From Ryuthela nishihirai (lineage: Eukaryota > Arthropoda > Arachnida > Araneae > Heptathelidae): a stretch of DNA of 64,000 bases. Below are positions 22,195 through 33,799 of this stretch, piece by piece. The stretch covers positions 60,786,946 to 60,850,945 of the forward strand of contig JAWZYU010000013.1 in NCBI GenBank assembly GCA_038380435.1. The letters are read 5' to 3'. The notes below the pieces were generated by a model, which saw only the letters and a list, made by a program, of their open reading frames with translations, searched no databases and had not been told where the DNA came from. The stretch's first letter is position 1, and each line of letters opens with the position of its first letter. The translations under genes and the position numbers were made by a program.

Positions 22195-23455
22195 CGTTGA
22201 CCTGTCCAGCAAAGCGGTTGAGTGCTGCATTTCATCATGATTGAAAACAAATAATTATTTCACTTCACCATTAGGGTTGAAAAGATCCTTGAGGAAGATA
22301 AAATTCACGGAGCTGGTACCACGTGGTAGATGGACAGCACTTCCCATAAGTAAAGGATTGAGATATGCTATGGTTTATCTGTTTTCACATCGAAGTATCC
22401 CATTCCATCAGTCAAGTACATAAGTTGCCTGTGACCTCTGAGTTGTGCTTTCGTCACTCAATAGTGTTTCCTGTTCATGTGTGCGTCTCCGTGCCATTTC
22501 TTCAGATTAAGTGAAAAGAATAGTAGGAGTTTTCAATACTTTTAATAGAGGGAGTGATAAATTTTAAGAAGTGGGAGAGTATATGCAGGGAATTTTACTA
22601 TTATTTAAGAAGGGCATTTCTGGACTTGGGATGTTTCACTCCGAGTGACTCTTAATGTAGTTTGTAAAGACATTATTTTTTGTCTGTCACTTATATCCAG
22701 TGTACGCTCTATGTGAGAACATCGATTTTTTGCGACATATCTATAAGTGTAGAATTCTTTTACTGAGGTTCGAACACAACAAATATGTCATATTAAAAGA
22801 TTCCGTCCCTCACCGGTGCGAGCCATCGAGATGCTACTGAGGTTGTGAAAAGGCATTATTGGGGGTGACTATGAAAATCAAGAGCAAAATTCACCAGCCT
22901 GTGACAGTTGGCTCACTGCACGTCCAGGCGTGTGGATGTGGCAAACTTTTGCTGATCCAACCGTTCGCGATAATAGGAAAAAATTCAACAGTCCTCCATT
23001 AACATACACCTAAGTTCATATTGTGCTTGGATGTAGAATTAAAGATAGATGTTTTACACAACGCAAGCCTGCAAGGGTACCCGTAACATATGAACACAAC
23101 GGAAGCGATTAACAATATTTTACACAACGCAAGCGAAAATGCAAGGGTACCCGTAACATATGAATTGTTTTCTTATTTTAGCATTGCTTATTTTACATAA
23201 ACTCAACTGTGTACAAAAACTCTTTACAGAATTATTTTTTATCAGATAAAAGCAACTAAATACCTGACCAGGTAAACAAGCGTAAAGAACATGCATGTAC
23301 ACATACTAACGACGGGTCGCAACATGAAATAAAATTTCATCAGAGTGAGGAGTCGTTGGTCTTCTGATCACAAGTTCGCCAGTAAACAGAGGAAAAGACG
23401 TTTTTTAAAACTGTAAGAGTTTTTAAAATTGCAGATTTTTTAAAATAATACCTTA
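22195..23455 (+). repeat. ~1.26-kb segmental duplication, unit 1 (uninterrupted)
   Basis: Matches 24877-25471 joined to 28944-29250 along its length, starting at GACCTGTCCAGCAAAG and ending at GCAGATTTTTTAAAAT. It contains an internal ~80-bp direct repeat (ACACAACGCAAGC...GCAAGGGTACCCGTAACATA, twice near 23056 and 23128). It is the empty-site version of the locus into which RTE copy 2 and the LTR inserted. No coding sequence seen. Confidence 0.9.
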
Positions 23456-24099
23456 CTTCCAAATAATTTTATAAGTTAATTTTTCTTCCGAGGAAGAAAT
23501 AATATTTTGTTATCGATTGTTACTGAGTAGCGTTACTTCCTAGAAAAGTTATATTTTGCATAAGTGAATCATGTGTTGAATTGGGGATACAGCGACAATA
23601 AGTATTAGGAATAAACAGTTTTAAACTTGAGACCAAATCGCGTAAAGGATATACAAGAATTAAAAAATTAGTTTTATTGGTTATTCTTATGCTGATGCAA
23701 TCGCGATTTCTTTGAGCCGGTTTAGCAATAAACTATTGAAAAAAAATAGGAAGGTGAGTTTTATTTTTTAAATTTTGTGGGTTTTTTTTGTGCTGTTGCA
23801 ATCACGATGTCTTTGAAATCACTTAGTATTAAAAAAGGAAAAAATAAGTTAAATTGGGAGAGGATTGAAATTTATATGGAAGAAGGATTTTTATTTTACA
23901 TCTCATTCGTGTGGTGAGGTTTTAAAATGATTTAATATTAATATGAAAATATCGGGAGTAATGAACTGAGACATGGCAGAAATAAGAATTTAACGTAAAA
24001 TCACTTCATTGTTCCAAAACAAGCCCTGATGCAGTAGGTGATGCGGAAAATGTGAAGCAGAATACGTCTGAACAATACAATATCTGATGGCATCATCTT
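23456..24099. other. noncoding intron sequence
   Basis: Spacer between the duplication units. It contains two similar stretches with the words GCGATTTCTTTGA and CACGATGTCTTTGAAA, perhaps an old small duplication. No gene. Confidence 0.45.
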
Positions 24100-24876
24100 T
24101 TAATCAGATGAAGACTAATATTAATAAGAGAGGCAGAACAATTGGAGGTTTGGGGGCGCCAAGGGAAATTTCAAAATGGATTGTCTTCTTCCGATTGGGT
24201 AATTTGTTTATTTACAAAATAGGTGATCCATCATAAAGGGGGGATGGGTTAATAAGTTTTGATAAGAGGATGAAGATTATTTTCAAAACATTGTTTACAT
24301 ACCCTATCTGCTGTGATGGGCTGAAACAAAGGGGGTTGAAGTGGGAGTTGAAAATGTGGGTTTGGCCAGAAGGGTTGTTTACTGCCGACAGGTGACGTCA
24401 TCCGACGTCTCTGGACTTTTGAGAAATTTAGAGATGGGTCTGAAAAATGGTAGTCAAGGGTGTGAGGGGAAAAACATTTTCAAAACATGTTGCAACACAT
24501 CATATCTGATGCAATATGGAAACAGAGGGGTGTCGACAGCATGGTGGGTAACGTCATCCAAGATGACTGTCGGTGGAAATTTCGAGAAGGATTGACCATT
24601 CAAGATGGTTGTTTGAGGTGAGGGGGTGGAACTTTTGCTAAGACTTTTAATTAATGAGGATTTTTTAACAAAGGGGAATTGGGGGGACTTTTTAATAAAT
24701 AATGAGTTCATAGGTTGGCCATCTTCGATGGCCAACCTATGAACTCATTAAAGGAATGAGGGGATGATGCCATGGAACGTTGCCACCGAACGTTTAGTTG
24801 GACTTTGTAATTATTTTGAGGATTGCATCATCCATTCTGAGAGCGGATGCCCTGAAGGTTGCCCTCGAAAGTTTGA
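24100..24876 (-). repeat. modular repeat, inverted relative to 17.5-19.0 kb
   Basis: In reverse orientation it carries GGATGATGCAATCCTCAAAA, GGCCAACCTATGA, CATCTTGGATGACGTTACC, AAAAGTTCCACCCCCTC and GACGTCACC, the same vocabulary as 17540-19030. The order of modules differs, so it is not a simple terminal inverted repeat of one element. Confidence 0.65.
24700..24750. repeat. perfect palindrome, 24-bp arms, 3-nt loop
   Basis: Arms 24700-24723 and 24727-24750. The related module at about 18408-18432 has only the short GGCCATCTTCAATGGCC hairpin followed by AACCTAT on one side. The arms have therefore grown here. Confidence 0.95.
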
Positions 24877-25499
24877 CCTGTCCAGCAAAGTGCTTGAGCG
24901 CTGCATTTCTTCATGATTGAAAACGAATAATTATTTCACTTCACCATTAGGGTGAAAAGATCCTTGAGGAAAATAAAATTCACGGAGCTGGTACCAGGTG
25001 GAAGGTGAACAGCACTTTCCATAAGTAAGGGATTTATATATCCTATGGTTTATCTGTTTTCACATAGAAAGATCCATTCCATCGGTCAGTATATAAGACG
25101 CCCGTGACCTTTGAGTTGTGTTTTCATCACTCGTGTCTCTGTGTCATTTCTTTGGATTAAATTTTAAGAAGTCAGAGCGTATATGGACGGAATTTTCTAT
25201 TATTTAAAAAGGACATTTCTGGACTTGTGATGTTTCACTCCGAGAGACTCATAAGTATAGTTTGTAAAGACATTATTTCTTTGTCTGTCACTTAAGCGCA
25301 AAATTCACCAGCCGTGACCTAATTGACCCACTGCACATCCAGGCATGTGGATAAAGCAATCCTTCACTGATCCAAACTTTCACGATAATAGGAAAACATT
25401 CATCAGTACCCCATTAACATACACCTACGTTCATGCTGTACTTGGATGAAGAATGAAAGATAGATGTTTTAAACATCATCGTCATCATCATCCTCAAGC

Positions 25500-26992
25500 A
25501 ACCATGGGCTACGGAGGTCCAACCAGACCGTGCAATTTAGTTCTCCAAGCAAGTCTATCCTGAGCAACATGTACTGCATCTGGCCACTGCACACCAATTC
25601 TAACAAGGTCCTGTTTGACATTGTCTGCCCACCGCATCCTAGGTCTCCCCCACTTTCTGAGCCCTTTAGGCACACTGTTCATAACCCTATTCGCCAATCT
25701 ATAATTATTCATACGGGCAACATGGCCAAACCAACGGAGTCTCTCTCTGCACAATATGCTGCTTAAAGGAGGTTGCAAACTCCTTTGCCTAACCTCATCA
25801 TTAGTTACAAAGTGGAACCACCTAATGCCTAAGATACTGCGTAAGCATCTGGAATCAAAAGCACCTAGTTTCCTGTTATCTTGTTTACAAAGTGTCCAGT
25901 TTCACTACCATAACTAACCCTAGAAAGAACCAAACTATTATACAGTCTAATTTTAGTCTTTAGGTGTATACGCCTATTTCTCCACACTCTCCCTAGATTC
26001 TTAAAAGTCCCGGCAGCAATCCCTATTCGTCTGTTAATCTCATGCCGCACATCACCATTATCTGTTACATAGCTCCCAAGATAATTAAACTGTGACACCT
26101 GCTCAAGAGTGCAACCATTCAGATTAACTGAATCACAGCCTGCCTGACCAATTTTCATCACTTTAGTTTTCTCTATGTTTATAACCAAACCTACTCTACT
26201 ACTAGTCTCATCAACAGCTCGAATGAAAGAGTTCATCTCATCAATATCATTTGCCAATAGGACTAAATCATCAGCATAATCTAAATCAAAACGTTTCGTA
26301 TCTCCAGTCCATTTAAGGCCAAAATCTTTCCCTTGAAGTGAATTTCGCATATCATAATCAATAACCAAGCTAAAGAGAAAAGGAGACAAAATGCGCCCTT
26401 GTCGAACACCAGAAGTAATGCTAAACCAATCGCTACAAGCCTTACCAACTCTCATACACGACTCAGTGTTATTATAGAGAGCTTTCATTATGTTAACTAA
26501 CTTGTCAGGTATACCATATGATTTCACAATCAACCACAAATTATGACGATCAACAGAGTAGAAAGCCCTTTTGAAATCATCAAAGCTAGGAACCAAAGGT
26601 TTCTGAAACTCTAAACGTTTCTCAAGAATCTGCCTAAGTGAAAATATCTGATCCACACATCCCCTACCACTTCTGAATCCACATTGCTCATCACGCAATT
26701 GACTGTCAACTAGATTCTTAATTCTATTAACGACAATCATGGAAGGAACTTTACCTGAAACAGAGAGTAGGCTGATACCCCTATAGTTATCACAAGAACT
26801 GCGATCACCTTTTTTGAAAATGGGGATAACAATAGCTCTGGTGAAATCCTTAGGAACCATGCCTTTGTCATAAAAGATATTCAGAATTTCAGTCATCCAA
26901 GTGGTAACCGAAACATTCCCAGCTCTAAGCATTTCTGTAGTAATTTGATCTACCCCTGGGGATTTACGAAGTTTAAGTTTAGAAACAGCCAA
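25500..26992 (-). pseudogene. RTE copy 2 reverse transcriptase
   Basis: A 375-codon frame (26992-25865) runs through KLRKSPGVDQITTEML, FKKGDRSSCDNYRGISLL, DEQCGFRSGRGCVDQIF, VPSFDDFKRAFYSVDRHN, SGVRQGRILSPFLFSLV, the catalytic DYADDLVLLAND and FNYLGSYVTDNGDVRHEI. A frameshift just after SYGSET separates the C-terminal part (25778-25509), which reads RLRWFGHVARMNNYRLAN and GRPRMRWADNVKQDLVRI. Apart from that break and the upstream link to EN, the protein is well preserved. Confidence 0.92.
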
Positions 26993-27216
26993 AATAACTT
27001 CATATTGTGTTATAGGGACAACATTAAAGCCACCAATGCCTCTATCATCATTGCAAACAATGGGAATAGAACTAACCGCATTGTTTAGAATATGACTGAA
27101 ATGCTAAGCCCAACTAGCCCAACTGCTTCCTCGGCTTTGTCAGCCAAACCATCAAGCCAAAGATTCTTAGCAGCAGCTAACTGATTTTTTACACGTTTAT
27201 TAAGTTCTCTGTAATG

Positions 27217-28506
27217 CTATCTATTAGGTCTACTAGGGTATTGATTATGGACATTCCTGCAGTTCTTTCTTTCCGAAATAAGCTCATGTGCCTTATCACT
27301 CAGATAATTCTGTCTCTTCTGCTCCTTTTTTCCTAAAACACTACTGTTAGTGTCCAAAAAAGCCGGTTTAAAATTATCCCATTCTTCCTCAATTTCAATA
27401 GTAAGCATACCATGACTGTCATAATTATTAAGTAACTTATCATGGTAAGCTTTGGCTATAAGTGGGTCTTTCAGAGCTTCAGTATTAAAAGCAAATTTTT
27501 TAACCCTAGCACAACACTTTTTAAATTTAAGTTGCAAGACACTTTTAACAAGATAATGGTCAGATCCAATTTCAACTCCCCTATATGACCTGGTATTCCT
27601 AACAGAACTAGCCCATTTGCTGTTAATTAATATATAATCAATCATATTCTTATGCAGCCCATCGGGTGAAACCCATGTGTACTTATGTATGTCGCGGTGT
27701 TTGTAATAAGTGTTAGTTATTCTGAATCCATTGAGTTTACTTACCTGTAGGAGACGTTGCCCATTGCCATTGCAGCTACCAATACCAAAAGGACCTATTA
27801 CTCCTCCCCAAAGGTCAGAGTCAGTACCAACTTTGGCATTGAAGTCACCAAGAACAAGGGTAATATCTCCTTTCTTGACAGAATTCAAAATATCCTGAAG
27901 TTGTTCATAAAACTTATCCTTCTCATCCTCATCGGCATCCTCATAGGGGGCATAACAGCAGATAACATTCAAGTCTTTAACGCTTGTGTGAAATTTTGCT
28001 GTAAGAAACCTTTCATTAATGCACTCCTATCCTAGAAGAGCATCACTAGCGTGTCTGCTGAGAAGCAGACCCACGCCTTGGTGATGCTTATTGTCGTCCC
28101 TCCCTGAAAAGAGAAATTTAAGATTATTTTTAAGAATCTGACCTTTATCTTTCCATCTGGTCTCTTGCAAGCCGAGAATATCTAAATTATAATGGTGGAA
28201 TTCTTGTGTGAGTACATCAAGAAAAAATGTTCTGTGCAGAGTCCTCTCATTCCAATTGCCTATGGAGAGAAAATGGTTAGTGGGATGTTTAAAGAAACTA
28301 TGTTTATAGAGAGGGAATGTCGACAGTATCAAACAGCCCCCTAATCGCAGACATGGGGCAAAGACCCGTTCCCCCACCACTAAAGTCTGAAGCCATCTAC
28401 ACTGGAAGACTTCCTCCAATGTAGAATTTGACGATGCCAATAGAAGCAAAGAGTTCAGGTGCCTGCGATGACCTCTGCTCAGCATTATCCACCAGCTGAT
28501 AAACAT
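27217..28506 (-). pseudogene. RTE copy 2 endonuclease
   Basis: Two frames are separated by a stop near 28025. The first carries IGNWNERTLHRTF and LDILGLQETRWKDKG; the family WNVRTL is altered to WNERTL. The second (251 codons) carries LVLGDFNAKVGTDSDLWGG, TWVSPDGLHKNMIDYILI and SDHYLVKSVLQ. All the usual endonuclease landmarks are present. The frame breaks again before RT. Confidence 0.9.
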
Positions 28507-29250
28507 ATCCTGTGAATCTATTCACTTGGGGCTGTCAACCCACAAACAAACAGAAAACACAGCGGAAGATTTTCCCTCCACAGAAGCCCACCAGTGCAGC
28601 AAAATCAGGATCCATAATCATGCTGAGAGACATATATCTGTCCAGTCCAGTGGGTTTATATGGTCAGCCCCAGGACCCTGTGTGGTTAACCACTCCTCAG
28701 CAGTAGAAAAAAAAAAAAAAAGAAAAGTAGCCATAGTTGTCCAGATCAGTAGGCCACACTAATCTGGCTGCCCTCCCCTTCCGTTCACTTCCACAAGAGA
28801 GTCTCTTTTGAAAGGTACTAACGGTCTGCACCACGAGAAGGCGGGGTCGGACATTAGGTGCTAGGCCTGGCCGGTTCTATGCATCATCACAGGGGATTGG
28901 TACATAGCTCTCCTTCCAGTGACTACCTAGCTACCATTTACAGCGCAAGGGTACCCACAACGTATGAATTGTTTTCTACTCTTAGTATTGCTTACTTTAC
29001 ATAAACTCAACCATGTACAAAATATCTTTACAGAATTATTTTTTACCCGATGAAAGACAACTAAATACCTGACCTTGTAAACAAGTGTAATGAACACGAA
29101 TGTATGCGTACTAATAACAGGTCACAACACGAAATAAAATTTCATCAGCGTGATGAGTCATTGGTCTTCTGATTACACATTCACTAGTAAACAGAGGAAA
29201 AGACAATTTTTAAAACTATAGGAGTGTTTATAACTGCAGATTTTTTAAAA

Positions 29251-29884
29251 TGACATTGTCATGTCAATCTAATTTATTTATTTATTTTTATTTATTTTTG
29301 CATTTGATTGTATTTTTGTTGTCCTAAATATTTTTATGTATTAAGTGTGTTCTTGGAAGTGTTTTGGGGGGATGTGATTCATTGATGTTGTTTTCGGATC
29401 TGAGCTAGCTGCCAGCATGGGTTGACGATTTGAAAGACCTTTTACGACCGTTTACAACTAGCCTGGGGTGCGAGTGTGAGCGCTGAAGATGAACCGGGCA
29501 AGAAGGAAACAACAATCTTGAGCACCGCTGTCAAATGGGAACGACGTTTGATCATGTGTCAAGGGATACCGCTCTTAGTTGAAGAAAAATCCTTAATGAG
29601 AGGTTTCGATTCTATGTTAGAATCAAGATTCTTGGTGAATCAAATACAGTTCTATGTGAACTACATGGTAGGCAAAGGTTAAATATCCTTTCGCCGAGCT
29701 TGAGGTTGGTAAAGCGAGAATCTGCAAAGTGCAGTTCAACACCTTGTTACATAATTGTTTGCAGCTGCAAAGGCCTACAGAGTCGAGAACATCCCCGGCA
29801 CATGATTATATATAAATGTGAATAAACTGTGTTGTCCTTACACCACTCTCTTGCATGAATTGTTGGACATATTTTTGTTTATCA
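29251..29884 (+). mobile_element. candidate LTR of a Gypsy-like retrotransposon
   Basis: The left edge is set by loss of match to duplication unit 1, and the sequence starts TGACATTGTCATG. The right edge ends ..TTTATCA, just before a primer-binding-site-like TTGGCGCAGC. TATATATAAATG and an AATAAA lie near 29806-29826, as in an LTR promoter and poly(A) region. No second LTR was found in the window, so the assignment rests on edge motifs. Confidence 0.6.
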
Positions 29885-30904
29885 CTTGGCGCAGCAAGTC
29901 TAAGGCATACGGCTGTATGGGTGTAACAATCCGGGAACCAGTTATTTCACCGATATAATAGTGAAGTTAATCAAGGGATTAATTCATTGTCCTCTACTGG
30001 GGTGTGGTTAATCGTAGACATACCACCAGGATCCACGACATTTGGAGCACTCGACAGAATTATTATTCGCATGCTCAAGAATATGTCAATTGTTCTAAAA
30101 GAAATAGAGGAAATAATTTCCGCTGAGAAAAAGAAAAAAAAATGCAAGAAATTAAGAAGAATTTGTGATTCTGTGTCAGTGATTCCATGAAAGCGAGGAA
30201 GCTGCAAGCAGTTCAGTGGGCTGAGCCACATCCAGTTCAGTGTAATACAGAGTGAAATTTCCCTGATGCTACGTCATCGAGATCTTCGCTGAGGTTTTGT
30301 GTGTTTAAGGTCCGTCACTGTGGAAGAGGTTCCAAGTTTTGGTAGGAGACTCCAGGTGCAGCAGGCAAGTGTGCAGAACCGACCTTTGCCTGAAGGAAGG
30401 GTCTGTGGTTTTTCTGTCTTTTTTTTTATTTTTGTACTATTTGAGTTGCCAATGATGCTGAGTTGCGATAAAACAAAGGGTGGAACTGAGCAGGACGGGA
30501 GAGTTGATTTAACCAGATACATTGAGTTAGAGGCTGGAGAAAGATGGGAAGTTAGCTAAATTGATAGGATGAACAGTGATGTTGGAGTAGAACAGGGCGC
30601 TAGTGGATGTGGTTCGAATCCGGTCAGAATGATTAATTCAGGTCCAAAATCAGTCTCGGAGAGGGAGATACAATACCGAATAGAGAAAGAAGAATGAGAT
30701 AGGGAAGAAAGAAGGGAAGAAATTAGATTGAAATGGAATATCGGAGAGAGAAAGAAGAAAGAGATAGAGAAGAAAGAAGGGAAGGAAGAAGATTGGAAAT
30801 TAAATACAAAAGAGAAAAAAAAGAAAGAGATTGGGAGATAGAACTTAGGCGATTCGGTATAGAAGAAGGAAGATTAAGTATAGAGAGGGCAAACAGTAGT
30901 ATTT
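29885..30904 (+). pseudogene. primer-binding site, leader and decayed gag of the Gypsy-like element
   Basis: TTGGCGCAGCAAGTC follows the LTR and resembles the tRNA primer site of metazoan Gypsy elements. After a leader, frames around 30460-30900 read DLTRYIELEAGERWE and then a Glu/Arg/Lys-rich, purine-only stretch (EREIQYRIEKEE, EERREEIRLKWN). This is common in the gag of arthropod Gypsy elements, but the charged composition alone would be weak evidence. Protease, RT and integrase are absent. The element is cut where the R1/LOA-like copy begins. Confidence 0.5.
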
Positions 30905-31599
30905 GAGGAAGTCACAGTTCAATGGATTTTATCCTGCTTAGGGGTGATTTCTCCCACAAACTATACCCGGAAACAGCACTTCCCCTTACGATCAGGGATG
31001 GCAGTCCGCCTTCACGCTGGACTCAAGGCAGGACACTGGCTTTAGGTTGCTTAAACTGACCAACATATCTAATAGGGAAATGGCAGGCCAGTTTGATTAG
31101 GGTTTGATTTGCCCAATAAGGGCATGAGGGAGATTTATCATGGTTGCCATGCCAATGAGTGGCCCACCTGTTTACCGTGGGTGGAGACCCGTAATGTGGA
31201 AAAGCGGATCCTGGCGGTTGAAGGTCAGGTAAGCTGGAAAGCCCAATACACCGTCCTCGGCCCCTGCTTCAATAAAACGGGAAGTCTGAGCTGGCTCACT
31301 CAGATCAATCGGTTCGTGAGGCATCCCCTGTCCCACTTCTACGTCCAGAGTGGGCCAGGGGAGGTTGTGGGAGCCAACCAGGTGGAGGTGATTCTTGATG
31401 ACTGGAGTTGGGTCAGGACCGGTAATGGGATCAGTCCAGGCCCTGGCCTGGACCAGGCTCTGGTCTGATGGGAGATCTTAAGTCTAGGTATAGCCTGGGT
31501 GGAGCTCTGAGATACCTCGAGTGATGATTTTAACTCTGAGGATTCTCCTTGTTGGGCTCGGTAGTGGGTGGAGACCACCTGGGCTGAACGCTATTAATA

Positions 31600-32960
31600 C
31601 ATGGTCTCTAAAACGATGCTTGAGTCAGGTGGTAAACCGAAAAGGTCTAGTAAGAAGGACGGTAAGCACAAAGAAGCTGCCGATCCTCTCGTGGTTGTGG
31701 AGGAAGTCCCAGAGACTCCCCCTCCCACCAGAACCGATTGTGAGAAAAATGATGGGCCTTTAGAAAGTACGAAGGACAACAAACACTTAGGTGACAAACA
31801 GATGACGCGAAAAAAGGCGTCATCTGCTTGATTAGGATTTGATGGGTGCCAACAAAAAAGACCCTGAAGTGACTGAACACGACGGAAATGAGAGGGATTC
31901 CAAGAGGTTAGCTGCGGCTGCAGACCTTATAAGGAACTATCGGTGATACTGTTCCAGTTGCGAGTCGAAAACGAGGTAAATTCTAAGGTGATGAATGTAG
32001 CCAGAAGGCTACATGCTATCGTTTGTGAGCAAGAGTAACAATGAATGGGCACCTAGCAGAGAGGGCTGTGTTCCTTACAGACATCAGGGCCAAAGCCAAC
32101 GTATACAAAGGCAGTCGGCGGCCAAGGGGTAGGAAAGGGTGGTTTGGTGGTGGCTAAGAAGCCCACCCCCTCTAAACAAAGGCATACCCTGCTAGCCTTC
32201 CCGAAAGATAAGGAGAAGTCAACACTGGAAGTTAGGGATAGCCTTAAGAAGGGTATTAACCCCACCGAGTTGAATTTCGGGGTAATGACACTTAAACCCA
32301 TGCGGAAAAATGGGGTCATTATTGAATGTGGGACACAAGGTGACGTGGACTGCCTGAAGAAGGCAATAGAAAACTTCGAGGCGCTGAAAGATTTGCTGGA
32401 AGCCAAGCCAGATAAGAAGATCAGGCCCAAAATTATCATTTACCAGGAGGAACTCCAGCAGGTTCACCAGAGGAACCACCAAGAGGTCCACCAGAAGGAA
32501 CTCCAGAAGGTTATCCGCACCCAGAATGGGCTCTCGGAGGAACATGCGGATCTTACCCCGCTGTTCTCCATACATGGATGGAACGAGAACACCATCCATT
32601 GGGTTCTTGAAGCTAGCAGTGCCTCACACAGGAAAATCATGGCCGTAGGTAAGATAAATGTGAGCTGGTCACGGTGCATAGTGAAAGTACATAAGGGTAC
32701 ACCGATGCTATAAGTGCTATGCCTTCGGGCATATGCAAAAGAAATACACCGTGAAAACTCAACAGTGCTCAAAGTGTGCGGGCAAGCACTCGTTCAGGGA
32801 GTGCAAAAAGACGAAGCTTAAGTGTGTTGTTTGCAAAGAAGCAAATGAGGAACACAAGTCCAAATACGATCTGGGCCATGATGCAATGGACAACAACCGT
32901 CCGTCGTATCTTAGAGAGTTGAAGTTGCGAAAAAAGCGCACAGACTATGGACAGTAGGAG
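31600..32960 (+). pseudogene. R1/LOA-like ORF1 (gag-like) with zinc knuckles
   Basis: One 189-codon frame carries a PRE_C2HC-like region: LTLKPMRKNGVIIECGTQGD is shifted in part, and the clear block is FGVMTLKPMRKNGVIIECGT. It ends WSRCIVKVHKGTPML. A frame change leads to CCHC-type knuckles: CYKCYAFGHMQKKY, then CSKCAGKHSFREC and CVVCKEANEEHKSK. Such ORF1 proteins bind element RNA. The N-terminal part before 32100 is poorly defined. Confidence 0.8.
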
Positions 32961-32984
32961 TCCAGATATTGGCAGCAGGGCTAG

Positions 32985-33640
32985 TCTGAAATTCCCCCAA
33001 ATAAATCTAAATGGGACAAGGGCCGCATCGGCCCTACTCAGTCAGGAGATAAAAGAGGAAGGAGTCGATGTTACTCTAATGCAAGAACCATACTATACAG
33101 AGAACAGTATATAAGGGAGCTCCCTCTGACCAGCAGGCTATTTTTGCACTAAAGAATCCAAGCCTAAAGCTGGAATTGTCGTTTCGAATCTCAAGGTGAA
33201 TGTCATCCTGGCATATCACTCCACCACAGTGGTAGCAGCGGAGATTGGCTATGAGAGTTTAAATATACACACCATCTCCATATGTATCTCCACTGTCCAC
33301 CGAGTCAGAACATCGAGGACTCATTGACTGAGCTACAAAACGTCCCAGCTCAGATCAAATATAAGAGCTTAGTGGTGGGAGGTGACTTTAATGCAAAGCA
33401 CCCACTTTGGGGATCGAATGGACAAGATGTCAGAGGAGATATGACTCTTGATTTTATCAACTCTGCTGATCTAATTCTTTTAAATGATCTGGATACACCA
33501 GCTACTTTTCATGGTCCAAGAGGCCAGAGCTAGATTGTCCTGACCCTGGCTATGCCACGAATAATTCCACTGATCCAAGACTGGCGCGTTAGCGACGAGG
33601 TCACTAACAGCGACCATAGGTATTTAATGTTCCTTGTAAG
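32985..33640 (+). pseudogene. R1/LOA-like endonuclease
   Basis: Starts QINLNGTRAASALLSQEI with VTLMQEPYYTE, the typical opening of R1/LOA endonucleases. After a break it continues VVGGDFNAKHPLWGSNGQDV, ADLILLNDLDTPATFHGP and, past a Trp-to-stop change, WRVSDEVTNSDHRYLMF. At least three in-frame disruptions. Confidence 0.85.
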
Positions 33641-33799
33641 AGGCAGAACACTACCCCTCACAACACAAAAAGGTATGCAGTTGGAAAATTCCCTGACTGG
33701 TGCAAGCTCGTGCACTATGTTGCACCGGACCTAAGATCTTCCAGTGTTTTACCAGTATTAAGGACAGTAACTCTCTGAACAACATCGTCTGAGATATAA

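Larger units (their letters stand above)
25472..28943 (-). mobile_element. RTE-type retrotransposon, copy 2 (full length, broken)
   Basis: The 5' end lies at the right (CTGTAAATGGTAGCTAGG on the minus strand) and the triplet GAT tail at the left (ATCATCGTCATCATC on plus). About 3.47 kb, near the length of copies 1 and 3. It is among the less decayed copies: both EN and RT hold frames of 250-375 codons. Its insertion point is well bracketed because the sister duplication unit lacks it. Confidence 0.95.
24877..29250 (+). repeat. ~1.26-kb segmental duplication, unit 2 (filled by RTE copy 2)
   Basis: The left part ends at GATAGATGTTTTAA (25471). The right part resumes at GCAAGGGTACCCACAACGTA (28944 on). 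Comparison with unit 1 brackets the RTE insertion within tens of bases. The unit stops at 29250, where the LTR begins. Confidence 0.9.

Noticed and set aside
23056..23175. CRISPR-like direct repeats
   Set aside because: Only two ~35-bp repeats with unequal sequence in a eukaryotic intron; no array.
17540..24876. One large DNA transposon with these repeats as simple terminal inverted repeats
   Set aside because: Modules occur in different order on the two sides and no transposase unique to the interval was seen.
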